NCBI GenBank assembly: GCA_020073385.1
Contig: JAIQFH010000001.1
Coordinates: 1 to 64,000, forward strand
Origin: Terriglobia bacterium
GTDB lineage: Bacteria > Acidobacteriota > Terriglobia > Terriglobales > Acidobacteriaceae
Direction: 5' to 3'
Length of the DNA stretch: 64,000 bases
Shown here: positions 8,624-17,267 of the stretch, piece by piece
Layout: each line of letters opens with the position of its first letter
How positions within the stretch are numbered: the stretch's first letter is position 1
Notes under the pieces: model-generated
Database searches by the model: none
What the model was told of the DNA's origin: nothing
The model's input: the letters and a program-made list of their open reading frames with translations, nothing else
Translations under genes and position numbers: made by a program

Positions 8624-8818
8624 ATGGAGTTGACATTGAACGCTGAGGAGCGAGAGCTACTGCTAAGTATCCTTGAGCAACGTCATCGAGCGCTATTGAA
8701 AGAGATTACCCACACCGATCACCGCGAATTCAAACAGGAACTGCGCAAGAATGAGCGGCTGCTCGAATCTCTGTTAGGCCGCTTACGTGGAGCAGCAGTT
8801 CAAGAACTTCATGGGTGA
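8624..8818 (+). CDS. Small helical protein, unrecognised, before archease
   Basis: 64 residues, MELTLNAEERELLLSILEQR..., predicted as two charged helices (a coiled-coil hairpin). GGGAGGA (8613-8619) sits five bases before the ATG, a strong start. Short helical proteins of this pattern ('LTLNAEERELLLSLLEQRH') recur in Acidobacteria, but I know no function. It is 30 bp upstream of archease and may be part of the RtcB operon. Confidence 0.6.
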   Translation: MELTLNAEERELLLSILEQRHRALLKEITHTDHREFKQELRKNERLLESLLGRLRGAAVQELHG

Positions 8819-8848
8819 CAATTCTTCCGGTCTGGCTTGGTGGCTGCA

Positions 8849-9253
8849 ATGAAGGGCTTTGAGGAAATCGACCACACAGCCGACCGCGCTTTCCGCGTAA
8901 CCGGTCGCGACATGGTAGCGTTGCTTAAGAATGCGACGCGTGCCATGCAAGCCCTGGACGGACTTCCGCCGCCCACGGAAGCGTCGGCCACACGAGAGAT
9001 CGAAGTCGAAGGGATTGACCGGGAGACTCTTCTTGTGAACTGGCTGAATGAAATCCTGTTTCTGGAGCAGGCACATCGGCTGGTCTGCACAGATTTTCAG
9101 ATTTTCGAGTGCAAGAATCATCACGTGCGGGGGCGAGTCGAAACCAGTGAGGCCGAACATAGGCTTACACATATCAAAGCGGTAACCTTTCACAATCTAA
9201 CAGTCCGCGAGATTCCCGAAGGCCTTGAGGCCGAGATCGTCGTGGATGTCTAG
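8849..9253 (+). CDS. Archease, activator of RtcB RNA ligase
   Basis: 134 residues, full length for archease. The signature '[14 protein letters not shown]' holds the conserved DHTAD; '[10 protein letters not shown]' appears as '[13 protein letters not shown]', and the C-terminus has '[10 protein letters not shown]', with conserved Asp and His residues for metal binding. Archease speeds guanylation and turnover of RtcB and widens its nucleotide use. The partner gene rtcB begins 19 bp downstream, so the pair is an operon. The ATG at 8849 is chosen over TTG 8837 and GTG 8840 because the family starts at this point. Confidence 0.9.
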   Translation: MKGFEEIDHTADRAFRVTGRDMVALLKNATRAMQALDGLPPPTEASATREIEVEGIDRETLLVNWLNEILFLEQAHRLVCTDFQIFECKNHHVRGRVETSEAEHRLTHIKAVTFHNLTVREIPEGLEAEIVVDV

Positions 9254-9272
9254 CTCTTGCATAGAGGCTGCC

Positions 9273-10724
9273 ATGCTGGGCAGGGGACACATTGAGCGCG
9301 TGGCTGAACGAGTATGGGAAATTCCCAAAACATTTCGCAGCGACATGCGCGTGCCGGCGCGCCTTTATGCCGACGAAGATCTGCTGGGCGCTGCTCTCTT
9401 AGATAACTCAATCGTGCAGCTCGTGAACACGGCTACGCTGCCCGGAATAGTCAAATATGCCATCGCCATGCCCGATATCCACCAGGGTTACGGCTTCCCA
9501 ATCGGTGGAGTGGTCGCGACACGTTTGCCGGAAGGTGTGATTTCCCCCGGCGGTGTCGGTTACGACATTAACTGTGGCGTAAGGCTTTTGGTGTCGCTCG
9601 TGTCGGTTGAGGAGGTCCTGCCGTATCTGGAAGATATCGCCTCGCGCCTGTACTCGAACTGCCCAAGTGGGGTGGGCGCTCACGGCCATCTTCGTCTGAA
9701 TAACGCCGAACTGGACGGAGTTCTCCATGAGGGCTCGTGCTGGATGCTTGACAAAGGATATGCATCGCGGGAAGACCTCGATCGCACGGAGGAGTTCGGT
9801 CGAATCCCCGGCGCAGATGCTGCGTTCGTTTCGGACCGTGCACGGGAACGTGGGCGAGGCCAGCTTGGTACTCTGGGCGCCGGGAACCACTTCATCGAGG
9901 TGGACAGGGTGGCTGAAGTTTACGATGACGCTACGGCCGCCCGTCTCCGCATTTATTCCGGCAATATCGCGGTGCAGATTCACTGCGGCTCGCGGGGCCT
10001 CGGTCACCAGATTTGCGAAGACTACGTGAGCCGATTTCAGAAAACCGCACAGGATTATCGCATCGAGCTGCCTGACCGTGAATTGGTTTGTGCTCCATTC
10101 AATTCGAAGGAGGGGCAGGAATACTTCTGCGCCATGGCATGCGCTGCGAACTTCGCCTTCGCCAATCGGCAGTTGCTGGCACACATGATCCGACAGAGTT
10201 TCGAGGAAGTATTGGCAGGCAAGATCAAGGATTTTGACCTGCGTCAGGTGTACGACATCGCACACAACATGGCGAAAGTTGAGGAACACAACGTCGGCGG
10301 CTGTTCAGTTCGAGTTTGTGTGCATCGCAAAGGCGCGACTCGGGCCTTTGGACCGGGATCGAGTGTTCTCCCTGATGATCTGCGCGACCTCGGTCAACCT
10401 GTGCTGATACCAGGTTCGATGGGTACGGCTTCGTATGTTCTCATCGGCACGAAGGGAGCCATGGAGGAAACCTTTGGCTCCACCTGCCACGGAGCTGGCA
10501 GGGTTATGAGCCGCGCCAGAGCCAAGAAGATGGTCAGAGGAACAGCATTACGTGACCAGTTGAAAAGCCGCGGAATCTTAATCTGTGCCGGATCTATGAG
10601 CGGGCTGGCGGAGGAAGCTCCGGCGGCCTACAAGGACGTAGCTCAGGTGGTGGACGTGGTCCACAAGCTGGGGATTGGGCGAAAAATCGCGAGACTAGAG
10701 CCGGTCGCCGTAATCAAAGGGTAG
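9273..10724 (+). CDS. rtcB: tRNA-splicing/RNA-repair ligase RtcB
   Basis: 483 residues, standard length. Metal and GMP-site residues are all present: GYDINCGVR (Cys ~101), [10 protein letters not shown] (His ~206), [11 protein letters not shown] (His ~237), [12 protein letters not shown] (His ~331) and the guanylated histidine in STCHGAGR (~406). RtcB joins 2',3'-cyclic phosphate or 3'-phosphate ends to 5'-OH RNA ends using GTP and Mn2+. In bacteria it repairs RNA cut by toxins or stress. The start follows AGAGG at 9263; an upstream in-frame ATG (9225) would overlap archease. No RtcR-type regulator or RtcA cyclase gene is in the window. Confidence 0.95.
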   Translation: MLGRGHIERVAERVWEIPKTFRSDMRVPARLYADEDLLGAALLDNSIVQLVNTATLPGIVKYAIAMPDIHQGYGFPIGGVVATRLPEGVISPGGVGYDINCGVRLLVSLVSVEEVLPYLEDIASRLYSNCPSGVGAHGHLRLNNAELDGVLHEGSCWMLDKGYASREDLDRTEEFGRIPGADAAFVSDRARERGRGQLGTLGAGNHFIEVDRVAEVYDDATAARLRIYSGNIAVQIHCGSRGLGHQICEDYVSRFQKTAQDYRIELPDRELVCAPFNSKEGQEYFCAMACAANFAFANRQLLAHMIRQSFEEVLAGKIKDFDLRQVYDIAHNMAKVEEHNVGGCSVRVCVHRKGATRAFGPGSSVLPDDLRDLGQPVLIPGSMGTASYVLIGTKGAMEETFGSTCHGAGRVMSRARAKKMVRGTALRDQLKSRGILICAGSMSGLAEEAPAAYKDVAQVVDVVHKLGIGRKIARLEPVAVIKG

Positions 10725-10900
10725 CATTGGTCACAGAGGTGATCACTTGCTTGCCGCCATTCTTCTTCGCAAGCGCGGTCAGGTCTGGCCGGGATACCTT
10801 GAGCGCCTCGGCAGCCGGTCCGGTGCCCCCTTCTATCGACGCCGTGACAGACGGCACAGTACGAGGTGTACATTTCCGGGCCCGAGGCAGGCGAAGTCGC
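10714..10900 (-). pseudogene. Cytochrome c remnant, frameshifted
   Basis: On the minus strand one frame reads 'ASGPEMYTSYCAVCHGVD' with a CxxCH haem motif (CAVCH), and the next residues are in another frame: 'GTGPAAEALKVSRPDLTALA' then 'KKNGGK'. Joined, they form the N-terminal 60 residues of a class I cytochrome c of the soluble secreted type. No start, signal peptide or axial Met region remains. It is a short dead fragment lying between rtcB and a penicillin-binding-protein remnant. Confidence 0.6.
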
Positions 10901-10918
10901 CTAGACCGGGACATACTT

Positions 10919-11196
10919 GGTTTTGTGATGAGCGATGGTTCCATCGTGCCGCTGGGAGGCAAGACCGGCACTGGCGACAACCGAATCAAGAGTTTTGCTG
11001 CTGGTGGACGTTGGCCGACACGCGCGTGGCGAACCGGACGGCAGTTTTTGCCTTCATGATCGGAGATCGCCTCTTTGGCACAGTAATGGTATTTGTGCCG
11101 GGAAAGGATGCCAAGAATTACGAGTTCACGAGTTCACTCCCGGTACAGATCTTCAAGGACTTGGAACCGACGTTGAGGCCGCTGTTGGAACGCTGA
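10919..11196 (+). pseudogene. Penicillin-binding protein (transglycosylase/transpeptidase) C-terminal remnant
   Basis: The fragment reads 'DGSIVPLGGKTGTGDNR' and 'IKSFAAGGR' in one frame, then after one missing base near 11012 'ADTRVANRTAVFAFMIGDR', 'LFGTVMVFVPGKDA' and 'VQIFKDLEPTLRPLLER' in another. KTG is the third motif of the serine transpeptidase site, and the order matches the end of class A PBPs of about 700 residues. The SxxK and SxN motifs and the rest of the protein are absent. The piece is a decayed 3' end. Confidence 0.6.
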
Positions 11197-11322
11197 GGGT
11201 ATTCGACTGGACGGGATAAATGGCTCGACCTCATAAAGTGGCTGCAATCACCGCTCGGTATTGCGAAAGGGAATAGCCTATAGAGAGTGAGGTCGTTGAA
11301 GGATCGGCCTTCGGAGGCCGAA

Positions 11323-12222
11323 ATGTCAAGCATTGCTCTGCATCGGAGGTCAGGGAGACTTCCTCTACGGTCTGCATCGGAGCCCGCCACCCTACCCACG
11401 CTGTTTGGTGCAGGCTACGGACTATACAGGATCCGGAGGAGTTCGTTTGTTCTTTCGTTCGTAGGACATACACTGGCGATCGCAGTGTTCTTGGTTTCGG
11501 CCAGGTTTCTGGCGGCTCATCGCCACGAAATTCGCCAGCAGGTCATTGGCATTGTGACGGACGTCAGCCCTTACATCTTGCCTCCATCGGCCTCCAAAGC
11601 CGGAGGGGGAGGCGGAGGGGGCGACCGCGACAAGCTGCAAGCCTCCAAAGGAATCTTGCCGCGCTTCTCTCGTGAGCAACTGGCTCCTCCGGTGGTGGTG
11701 ATTCGCAATGAAAAACCGAAGTTGCCGGTCGAACCGACTGTAGTGGTACCGCCAGAAATCCACTTGGCGCTTCCGCAGACAGGGCCGCTCGGAGACCCTC
11801 TTTCTTCGATTCTGGGTCCACCTTCGAATGGCACTGGCTCCGGTGGCGGAATTGGCTCCGGCAGTGGCGGCGGGGTTGGCTCAGGGCACGGGCCCGGCGT
11901 TGGCCCGGGATGGGGAGGTGGGATCGGCGGCGGAGTCTACCACATCGGCGGCGGCGTCACGGCACCCCATTTAATCTATGGTCCAGAACCTGAATTCTCT
12001 GAGGAAGCGCGCAAGGCTAAGTTTCAAGGTACGGTTGTGCTTCAGGTCATGGTGGGACCCGATGGAAGGACGCACGACATTCGTGTGGCCCAATCCTTAG
12101 GCATGGGTCTTGATGAGAAGGCCATCGAAGCAATTCGACTGTGGAAGTTTGAACCCAGCCACAAGGATGGAGTCGCGGTAGCTGTGCTGGTCGATATCGA
12201 AGTCAATTTCCATCTGTACTAG
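11323..12222 (+). CDS. TonB-family energy-transducer-like protein
   Basis: 299 residues. One membrane helix lies at about residues 40-60 ('SFVLSFVGHTLAIAVFLVSA'), followed by a periplasmic linker with a Gly-rich segment (residues ~190-225, GGGIGSGSGGG-type repeats) and a TonB C-terminal domain ('GPEPEFSEEARKAKFQGTVV', 'LDEKAIEAIRLWKFEPS', 'VEVNFHLY'-like end). It would couple inner-membrane proton energy to outer-membrane receptors or act as a structural relative. GGAGG (11313-11317) sets the ATG; a GTG at 11287 is less likely. No ExbB/ExbD genes are adjacent. It ends at TAG. Confidence 0.85.
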   Translation: MSSIALHRRSGRLPLRSASEPATLPTLFGAGYGLYRIRRSSFVLSFVGHTLAIAVFLVSARFLAAHRHEIRQQVIGIVTDVSPYILPPSASKAGGGGGGGDRDKLQASKGILPRFSREQLAPPVVVIRNEKPKLPVEPTVVVPPEIHLALPQTGPLGDPLSSILGPPSNGTGSGGGIGSGSGGGVGSGHGPGVGPGWGGGIGGGVYHIGGGVTAPHLIYGPEPEFSEEARKAKFQGTVVLQVMVGPDGRTHDIRVAQSLGMGLDEKAIEAIRLWKFEPSHKDGVAVAVLVDIEVNFHLY

Positions 12223-12514
12223 CGACTGCCTGGGTGCTTTATATAGTTTGCACAGGTTAGTCTGAGCGTGGGATATGCGCTTTGCCTTCCATAATAAAGA
12301 TCACGTACCTAGAAAAAAGGATACTAACTGGGGCGGAACACGACAGGCTCGGGATCGACAAAGCTACACAAATTGCCGTCGCATGGCGTCCACGATCCTG
12401 GGATGTAGGCCGGGCTGCGGCTCCCTCGAAATCCTGCAGCGAGCGCGATCCCGAAACCACAACACGGTATCGTGTCTCGCATAACCGGCGATGGCGCAGC
12501 GAGCACGACGGTTC

Positions 12515-12697
12515 CTACTCCTCAAAGCAGGGACTCCCGTTGTGGCCAAACTTGTGATGGTCGTTGATCGCCTTACTCATACGATCGTACGCTTGCCGTA
12601 AATCCTTTTTCTCCTGTTCTGTCAAGTCCGGATTCTCAAGCGCAGCAAGAATGTCATCGAATTTCCCTTCGAGCTTTTCGAGTTCTGCACAGAGCAT
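12515..12697 (-). CDS. Small helical protein, unrecognised
   Basis: 60 residues, MLCAELEKLEGKFDDILAALENP..., mostly charged helix ('LTEQEKKDLRQAYDRMSKAI') and a short C-terminal 'HHKFGHNGSPCFEE'. AAAGGAGG sits five bases before the ATG, the best ribosome site in this stretch, so the gene is probably real. No function can be assigned. It lies downstream of and in the same direction as the oxoamine synthase operon (81 bp gap) and might be its last gene. Confidence 0.55.
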   Translation of the reverse strand: MLCAELEKLEGKFDDILAALENPDLTEQEKKDLRQAYDRMSKAINDHHKFGHNGSPCFEE

Positions 12698-12777
12698 GTC
12701 GCCTCCTTTCTCGCGGCGATCAGACGGCGGGGTACGCCCGTGCTCGTTTGCACCGTCGCGCCGACGTCAGTGATCGG

Positions 12778-14025
12778 TTAAGCCGCGCACCTTGCGAGGA
12801 GTTCCTTCTTTCCCAGGCCCAGGACTCCCTGCTTCTGGCCTACCTTACGAAAGGCCTCAATGGCGAAATCGAGGTGACGCTTCTCATGAGCGGCGGAGAG
12901 CTGGGTGCGAATGCGTGCCTGCCCTTTGGGCACGACGGGGAAAAAGAAACCGACCGCGTACACACCTTCATTGAAAAGGTCGCGGGCGAAGTCCTGCGCC
13001 AGTTTTGCGTCGTAGAGCATGACCGGAACGATCGGAGTATCGCCTTCCTTCAGGTCGAAACCCGCATTTTTGAGAAGCCCACGCCAGTACCGGGCGTTCG
13101 ACTCCAGCTTGTCGCGGCGTTCCGCTGTCTTGCTGATTAAATCCAGCACCTTGAGGGCGCCAGCCACGATTACCGGCGCCACGGCATTGGAAAAAAGATA
13201 CGGCCTCGCCCGCTGCCGGCACATCTCTACCAACTCGCGGCGTCCGCTGACGCAGCCGCCGGAAGCGCCGCCCAGCGCCTTTCCCAGAGTTGTAGTGATC
13301 ACGTCGATCTTGCCAAACACCCCGCAGTGTTCGTGCGTTCCACGTCCGGTTTTGCCAATGAAGCCGGTGGCGTGAGAGTCGTCCACGAAGACCATGGCGT
13401 TGTACTTCTCCGCCAGCGCAACGATTTCGGCCAGCTTCGCCGTATCCCCGTCCATGGAAAACACGCCGTCGGTAAGCACCATGCGGAAACGCTTGTCATG
13501 ATGTTCCTGGAGTTTCTCTTCCAGGTGGCCCATGTCGGAATGCTTGAACGAATCCTGCATGGCCTTACACAGGCGCATGCCGTCCACGATGGAGGCGTGG
13601 ACCAGCCGATCGGCGATCATCACGTCTTGCTCATTCAAACAAGCCTCGAAGAAGCCAGCATTGGCATCCATGCAGGAGGGGAAAAGCAGCGTGTCCTCGG
13701 TGCCGAGGAAATCACTCAGCCGCGTTTCCAGTTCGCGGTGAATGTCCTGGGTGCCGCAAATGAAGCGCACAGAAGACATTCCGTAGCCGCGGCCTTCGAG
13801 GCCGGCGTGGGCGGCGGCGATTACCTCGGGATGGCTCGACAGTCCGAGATAATTGTTGGAGCAAATGTTGATGCACTTGCGAATGGTGGAGCCGACGGGA
13901 AATTCCACTTCAATTTCTGCCGACTGCGGCGAGTGGATGTACCGCTCTTCCTTGAACAGTCCGGCTGCTTTGATTCCCTCTATTTCGCTCCGATAGCCTT
14001 GGCGAACGGCGTTGGAGAAGGACAT
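12778..14025 (-). CDS. kbl: Kbl-like alpha-oxoamine synthase (glycine C-acetyltransferase family)
   Basis: 415 residues, PLP fold type I. Motifs: 'CSNNYLGLSSHPEV', 'SVRFICGTQDIHRELE', 'VFVDDSHATGFIGKTGRGTH', and the PLP lysine in 'TTLGKALGGASGG' (~249). The end 'GFFFPVVPKGQARIRTQLSA' is as in 2-amino-3-ketobutyrate CoA ligase. The family condenses an acyl thioester with an amino acid, with decarboxylation. No threonine dehydrogenase gene is near. Instead an acyl carrier protein and an AMP-forming acyl ligase precede it in the same operon, so the acyl donor may be acyl-ACP. The ATG is preceded by GAGG; a GTG two codons earlier is possible. Confidence 0.88.
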   Translation of the reverse strand: MSFSNAVRQGYRSEIEGIKAAGLFKEERYIHSPQSAEIEVEFPVGSTIRKCINICSNNYLGLSSHPEVIAAAHAGLEGRGYGMSSVRFICGTQDIHRELETRLSDFLGTEDTLLFPSCMDANAGFFEACLNEQDVMIADRLVHASIVDGMRLCKAMQDSFKHSDMGHLEEKLQEHHDKRFRMVLTDGVFSMDGDTAKLAEIVALAEKYNAMVFVDDSHATGFIGKTGRGTHEHCGVFGKIDVITTTLGKALGGASGGCVSGRRELVEMCRQRARPYLFSNAVAPVIVAGALKVLDLISKTAERRDKLESNARYWRGLLKNAGFDLKEGDTPIVPVMLYDAKLAQDFARDLFNEGVYAVGFFFPVVPKGQARIRTQLSAAHEKRHLDFAIEAFRKVGQKQGVLGLGKKELLARCAA

Positions 14026-14097
14026 AGACACCTCGCGTGATGAGGATTCGTACCCGTGTCCAGGACGGCATCGAGCGCTGCCAGAGCCGGGTATGTT

Positions 14098-14364
14098 CTA
14101 AACGCTGCCGACTTCAGCTTTCTGAAATCGTCGCACCAGGGCCACGATGCGCTCGACTGAGTCGAAGGCTTCGGGTGTGGCGGCGGAGTCGGGAATGTGA
14201 ATCGCGAACTTCTTTTCCAGAAAGCGCAGCAGAGAGACCATAGAGAAAGAGTCCACCACGCCACCGGAGATCAGCGGAGTGGTTTCAGTGATTTCCTGCT
14301 CGTCCCCCTCTTGCACGTACTCGCGAATGATATAGTCCCGAACTACCTTTGTGATTTCGTCCAT
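14098..14364 (-). CDS. Acyl carrier protein
   Basis: 88 residues with the ACP four-helix pattern. The phosphopantetheine site is 'GGVVDSFSMVSLLRFLEKKF', where the Ser after Asp carries the prosthetic group. The N-terminus 'MDEITKVVRDYIIREY' is the first helix. It is not the housekeeping AcpP, whose motif would be DSLDTVELVM. It starts 9 bp after the ligase gene and is followed 72 bp later by the Kbl-like synthase, so the three form one operon in which the ACP probably carries the acyl chain from ligase to synthase (inference). Confidence 0.9.
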   Translation of the reverse strand: MDEITKVVRDYIIREYVQEGDEQEITETTPLISGGVVDSFSMVSLLRFLEKKFAIHIPDSAATPEAFDSVERIVALVRRFQKAEVGSV

Positions 14365-14373
14365 GGTCGGCTC

Positions 14374-16074
14374 TCAGTCTTCCATGATGGTGGAGAGGTC
14401 GCCCACAGGCTCGTTGAACTCCTTGCAACGCAGGATGCGGCGCACGATCTTGCCGCTGCGCGTCTTGGGCAGAGAGTTTACAAACTCAATTTCCTGGGGC
14501 ATGGCCAGCGGCGACAGCCGCTTGCGAATATGGTTCATGATGTCCAGTTCGAGATCATCGGATGGCTGGAAGCCGCGCTTCAGGGTCACGAAGGCCTTCA
14601 CGACTTCCATGTTGACGGGATCGGGTTTGGCAACGGCGGCGGACTCGGCCACAGCAGGGCATTCCAGCAAGGCAGACTCGACTTCAAACGGACCAACCAG
14701 GTGTCCACCGGTGTTGATGACGTCGTCGTCCCGCCCCATGAACCAGAAGTAGCCATCGCGATCGATGGAGGCGCGGTCACCACAGAGATACCATCCGTTC
14801 TTGAATTTTGCTTCGAATCCGGCGGGATTGTTCCAGTAGCTGCGGATTTGTGACGGCCAGCCTGGCCGCAACGCAATCAAACCGGCGACACCCGCCCGGT
14901 TCACCGGCTCGTAAGTCTTGGGATCGAGCACCGTGGCAGTAATTCCCGGAAACGGTTTGCCCATCGATCCGGGTTTGATCGTTATCCCGGGAAGGTTGCT
15001 GATGACGATGCAGCCAGTTTCGGTCTGCCAGAAAGTATCGTGAAATGGCCTCCCGAAAACTTCTTGGGACCAGAGGATGGCCTCGGGGTTTAAAGGTTCG
15101 CCCACGCTGGCCAGATGGCGCAGGCTCGACAAATTGTGCTTCTGGGCGACTTCTCCTCCCTCCTTCATGAGAAGTCGGATGGCAGTCGGTGCCGAATACC
15201 AGACCGTCACACGGTACTCCTCGATGAATTCGTACCATTTTACGGCGTTGAAGCCGGAATCGAGTACGACTTGCGTAATGCCGTTTGACCACGGCCCGAT
15301 GATGCCGTACGACGTGCCCGTGACCCAGCCGGGGTCGGCATTGCACCAATAGATGTCGTCAGACCGGAGATCGAGCGCCCATTTCGCGGTGAGGTATTGG
15401 GCGATGATCGAATAGTGGACGTGCTGAGCGCCCTTCGGCTGACCAGTCGTGCCGGAGGTGTAGTGCAGAACCGAGGGAGACTCGGCCATTGTCGGATAAA
15501 CCTTGAAATGCTCGACCGGCGGAACGCCCTCCATCGCAAAAGCAATTTCGTGCTGCTGCAACGAGGTTGAGGCTGCGTCCACGACAATGACGTGTCGAAG
15601 GTTGGGCAGCAAGTCGCGAATCTTGCGAACTTTGTATAAGTGTTTCTTCTGCGTAAGGATGGCGCAGGTTCCGGCATCAGCAAGCCGCACCATCAGCGAT
15701 TCATCGCCGAATGCAGAGAACAGCGGTTGCGCCACCGCTCCCATCTTAAGAATCCCAAGAAACCCGATATAGAGCTCAGGCACGCGGTCCAGAAACAGGC
15801 AAACACGCTCTTGTGGCCGAATGCCTAGCTTGCACAGGAAACTAGCAATAGTGTTGGAGAGAATGCGAACTTCGTCGTAGGTGAATTGCTTCTTGTTACC
15901 CTGATAGTCTTCCCACAGCAGGGCCAACTTGTTTGCAAGGCCAAGTTGGCAGATTCGATCGCTGCACATCCACCCGATGTTGATCGGGTCACCCGGCCGA
16001 TGACCCAATTCCTCTTCGGCCACATTCCAGCTCAAGTTCGAAGTGATTTCCACGCAGGATGGCGGGGCGCGCAT
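14374..16074 (-). CDS. AMP-forming acetate/acyl--CoA (or ACP) ligase
   Basis: 566 residues of the ANL superfamily, closest in pattern to the AcsA-type acetyl-CoA synthetases. P-loop 'VLHYTSGTTGQPKGAQHVHY', 'DTFWQTETGCIVISN', 'GWYLCGDRASIDRDGYFWFM', 'GRDDDVINTGGHLVGPFEVE' and the adenylation lysine in 'LPKTRSGKIVRRIL'. It activates a carboxylic acid as acyl-AMP, then transfers it to CoA or, given the adjacent ACP, possibly to phosphopantetheine on ACP. It is the first gene of the operon. A palindrome GTGAC-CAAC-GTCAC lies 64 bp upstream of the start. Confidence 0.87.
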   Translation of the reverse strand: MRAPPSCVEITSNLSWNVAEEELGHRPGDPINIGWMCSDRICQLGLANKLALLWEDYQGNKKQFTYDEVRILSNTIASFLCKLGIRPQERVCLFLDRVPELYIGFLGILKMGAVAQPLFSAFGDESLMVRLADAGTCAILTQKKHLYKVRKIRDLLPNLRHVIVVDAASTSLQQHEIAFAMEGVPPVEHFKVYPTMAESPSVLHYTSGTTGQPKGAQHVHYSIIAQYLTAKWALDLRSDDIYWCNADPGWVTGTSYGIIGPWSNGITQVVLDSGFNAVKWYEFIEEYRVTVWYSAPTAIRLLMKEGGEVAQKHNLSSLRHLASVGEPLNPEAILWSQEVFGRPFHDTFWQTETGCIVISNLPGITIKPGSMGKPFPGITATVLDPKTYEPVNRAGVAGLIALRPGWPSQIRSYWNNPAGFEAKFKNGWYLCGDRASIDRDGYFWFMGRDDDVINTGGHLVGPFEVESALLECPAVAESAAVAKPDPVNMEVVKAFVTLKRGFQPSDDLELDIMNHIRKRLSPLAMPQEIEFVNSLPKTRSGKIVRRILRCKEFNEPVGDLSTIMED

Positions 16075-16136
16075 AGTGTGCTCTTTGCTGCGGCTTGAAG
16101 TATACGGTTATTTAACCGCCGCAGAAGCCGGTGTTC

Positions 16137-16152
16137 AGTGACCAACGTCACA
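16137..16152. promoter_or_regulatory. CRP/FNR-type palindrome upstream of the acyl ligase operon
   Basis: A-GTGA-CCAACG-TCAC-A, a perfect GTGA-N6-TCAC palindrome, as bound by CRP-family regulators (consensus TGTGA-N6-TCACA). It lies 63-78 bp upstream of the ligase start, a sensible activator position. Two sites of the same form are present before hsp20 and before the ECF sigma locus. Confidence 0.45.
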
Positions 16153-16206
16153 GATTGCAGTTCCTCGACATTCTTTTCTAACTCCATCAATGTCACAACG
16201 CTGCCA

Positions 16207-16447
16207 TTATTCCTTCCCGCCGAGCTTCGTGATGTGCGAGATGTCCACAGGCATGGGGAAGACCAAGGCAGTGTTTTTCTCCGCTCCCGAAATCCGCACC
16301 ATGCGATCGACCGGCGCAAGCACCAGGATGATCCCGGGCCCTTTGAGACGGGGCAGCAGCCGCCCCCAGACGGAAAGTGACGCCACGCTCGTACTCACAC
16401 AGAATCTTGATTGAGCTTAGGAGACACAACGATAACGATGACAGCAA
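16207..16447 (-). pseudogene. Slipin (stomatin/SPFH) remnant with large internal deletion
   Basis: The minus strand reads 'LSSIKILCEYERGVTFRLG' in one frame, then '[20 protein letters not shown]' and 'MVRIS' in another, then directly 'EKNTALVFPMPVDI' at the end. These match residues ~18-60 and ~227-240 of the intact slipin at 21174-21929, so about 166 residues (roughly 500 bp) in the middle are missing, and a frameshift lies near 16365. It sits downstream of a ybaK paralogue in the same way as the intact copy, showing that both genes were duplicated together. Confidence 0.8.
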
Positions 16448-16571
16448 CAGCAGGAAAAGAAATCATGGGCGACCTCCGGCAACACATGTGGACAGCGCTT
16501 CCAATTGGGGGATCCCGAAATAGTGGGCTCGCGCCACCTACGCGAGGACTCAATCGGAAGGCTCTCCATGA

Positions 16572-17069
16572 TCAAAGGTGCCACGCTCCGAGCAACTCCG
16601 TCTCGTGCAGAGCAGTGAACTTCAGCACTCTAGGCTTTACCGCCCGCTCAAAGTCTTCGTACGAAATCTGAAGCAGCTCGTAGTGAGAGCCGGCATTAAA
16701 CGAAATGTGTTCGTCCTTCGTCAGACTCTCGTCAACATAGACAGTCATTCTGTACAGGTTCCCAAAGGGTGGCATCGCACCGATCTCACACTCCGGGAAT
16801 CGGTCTTGAAATTCTGATTCTCTGGCAAGAATCACGCACCTCGCACCGGTTGCGGTCCGCAACAAGGACAGATCGATTTCTTGGGCAGCCGGAAGAACAG
16901 CCATCGCCATCACGCCGTCGATCTTCACAATTACTGTCTTCGCCAACTCTTGCCTGGGAACATGGGTGACCGATGCAGTTTGTCGCGCCGTATAAGCGAC
17001 CTGGTGCGGGATAGCTTTGTACTGAATGCCTTGCTCATCGAGAAATTCTCTCAACATCTTTGTCGGCAT
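16572..17069 (-). CDS. YbaK/EbsC-family aminoacyl-tRNA deacylase-like protein (copy 1)
   Basis: 165 residues, YbaK fold throughout: 'ELAKTVIVKIDGVMAMAVLP', 'ESEFQDRFPECEIGAMPPFG' and 'VYVDESLTKDEHISFNAGSH'. The conserved Lys of the deacylase site is in 'LAKTVIVK'. Such proteins clear misacylated tRNA (Cys- or Ala-tRNAPro type). It is a clear paralogue of the plus-strand gene at 20562-21059, sharing most residues, and the slipin remnant follows it. The start ATG follows GGAGGT; an earlier TTG is in frame but lacks support. Confidence 0.85.
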   Translation of the reverse strand: MPTKMLREFLDEQGIQYKAIPHQVAYTARQTASVTHVPRQELAKTVIVKIDGVMAMAVLPAAQEIDLSLLRTATGARCVILARESEFQDRFPECEIGAMPPFGNLYRMTVYVDESLTKDEHISFNAGSHYELLQISYEDFERAVKPRVLKFTALHETELLGAWHL

Positions 17070-17267
17070 AGCGACCTCCAAGCTTGCTCCATTCGAGTGG
17101 TTTGCGGTGACGACTCAAGCGGCGTGTGGCATCCGCCCCGTCGAAGCTTCCAGCAAGCGGTACACATCTTCGTCAGTACCGGGGCTGGAGTCCTAGTAGC
17201 ACTGCGACACGTGGGAGACACCGGGCGCAAGATGCGCTCAGGTTTCAACCGGGCCCGCCCGCATGCA

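Noticed and set aside
12778..16074. Sphingolipid synthesis (serine palmitoyltransferase with ACP and acyl-ACP synthetase)
   Set aside because: The synthase matches Kbl-type motifs through to its C-terminus, the ligase matches the acetyl-CoA synthetase type, and no ceramide synthase or reductase gene is adjacent. Kept only as an alternative.
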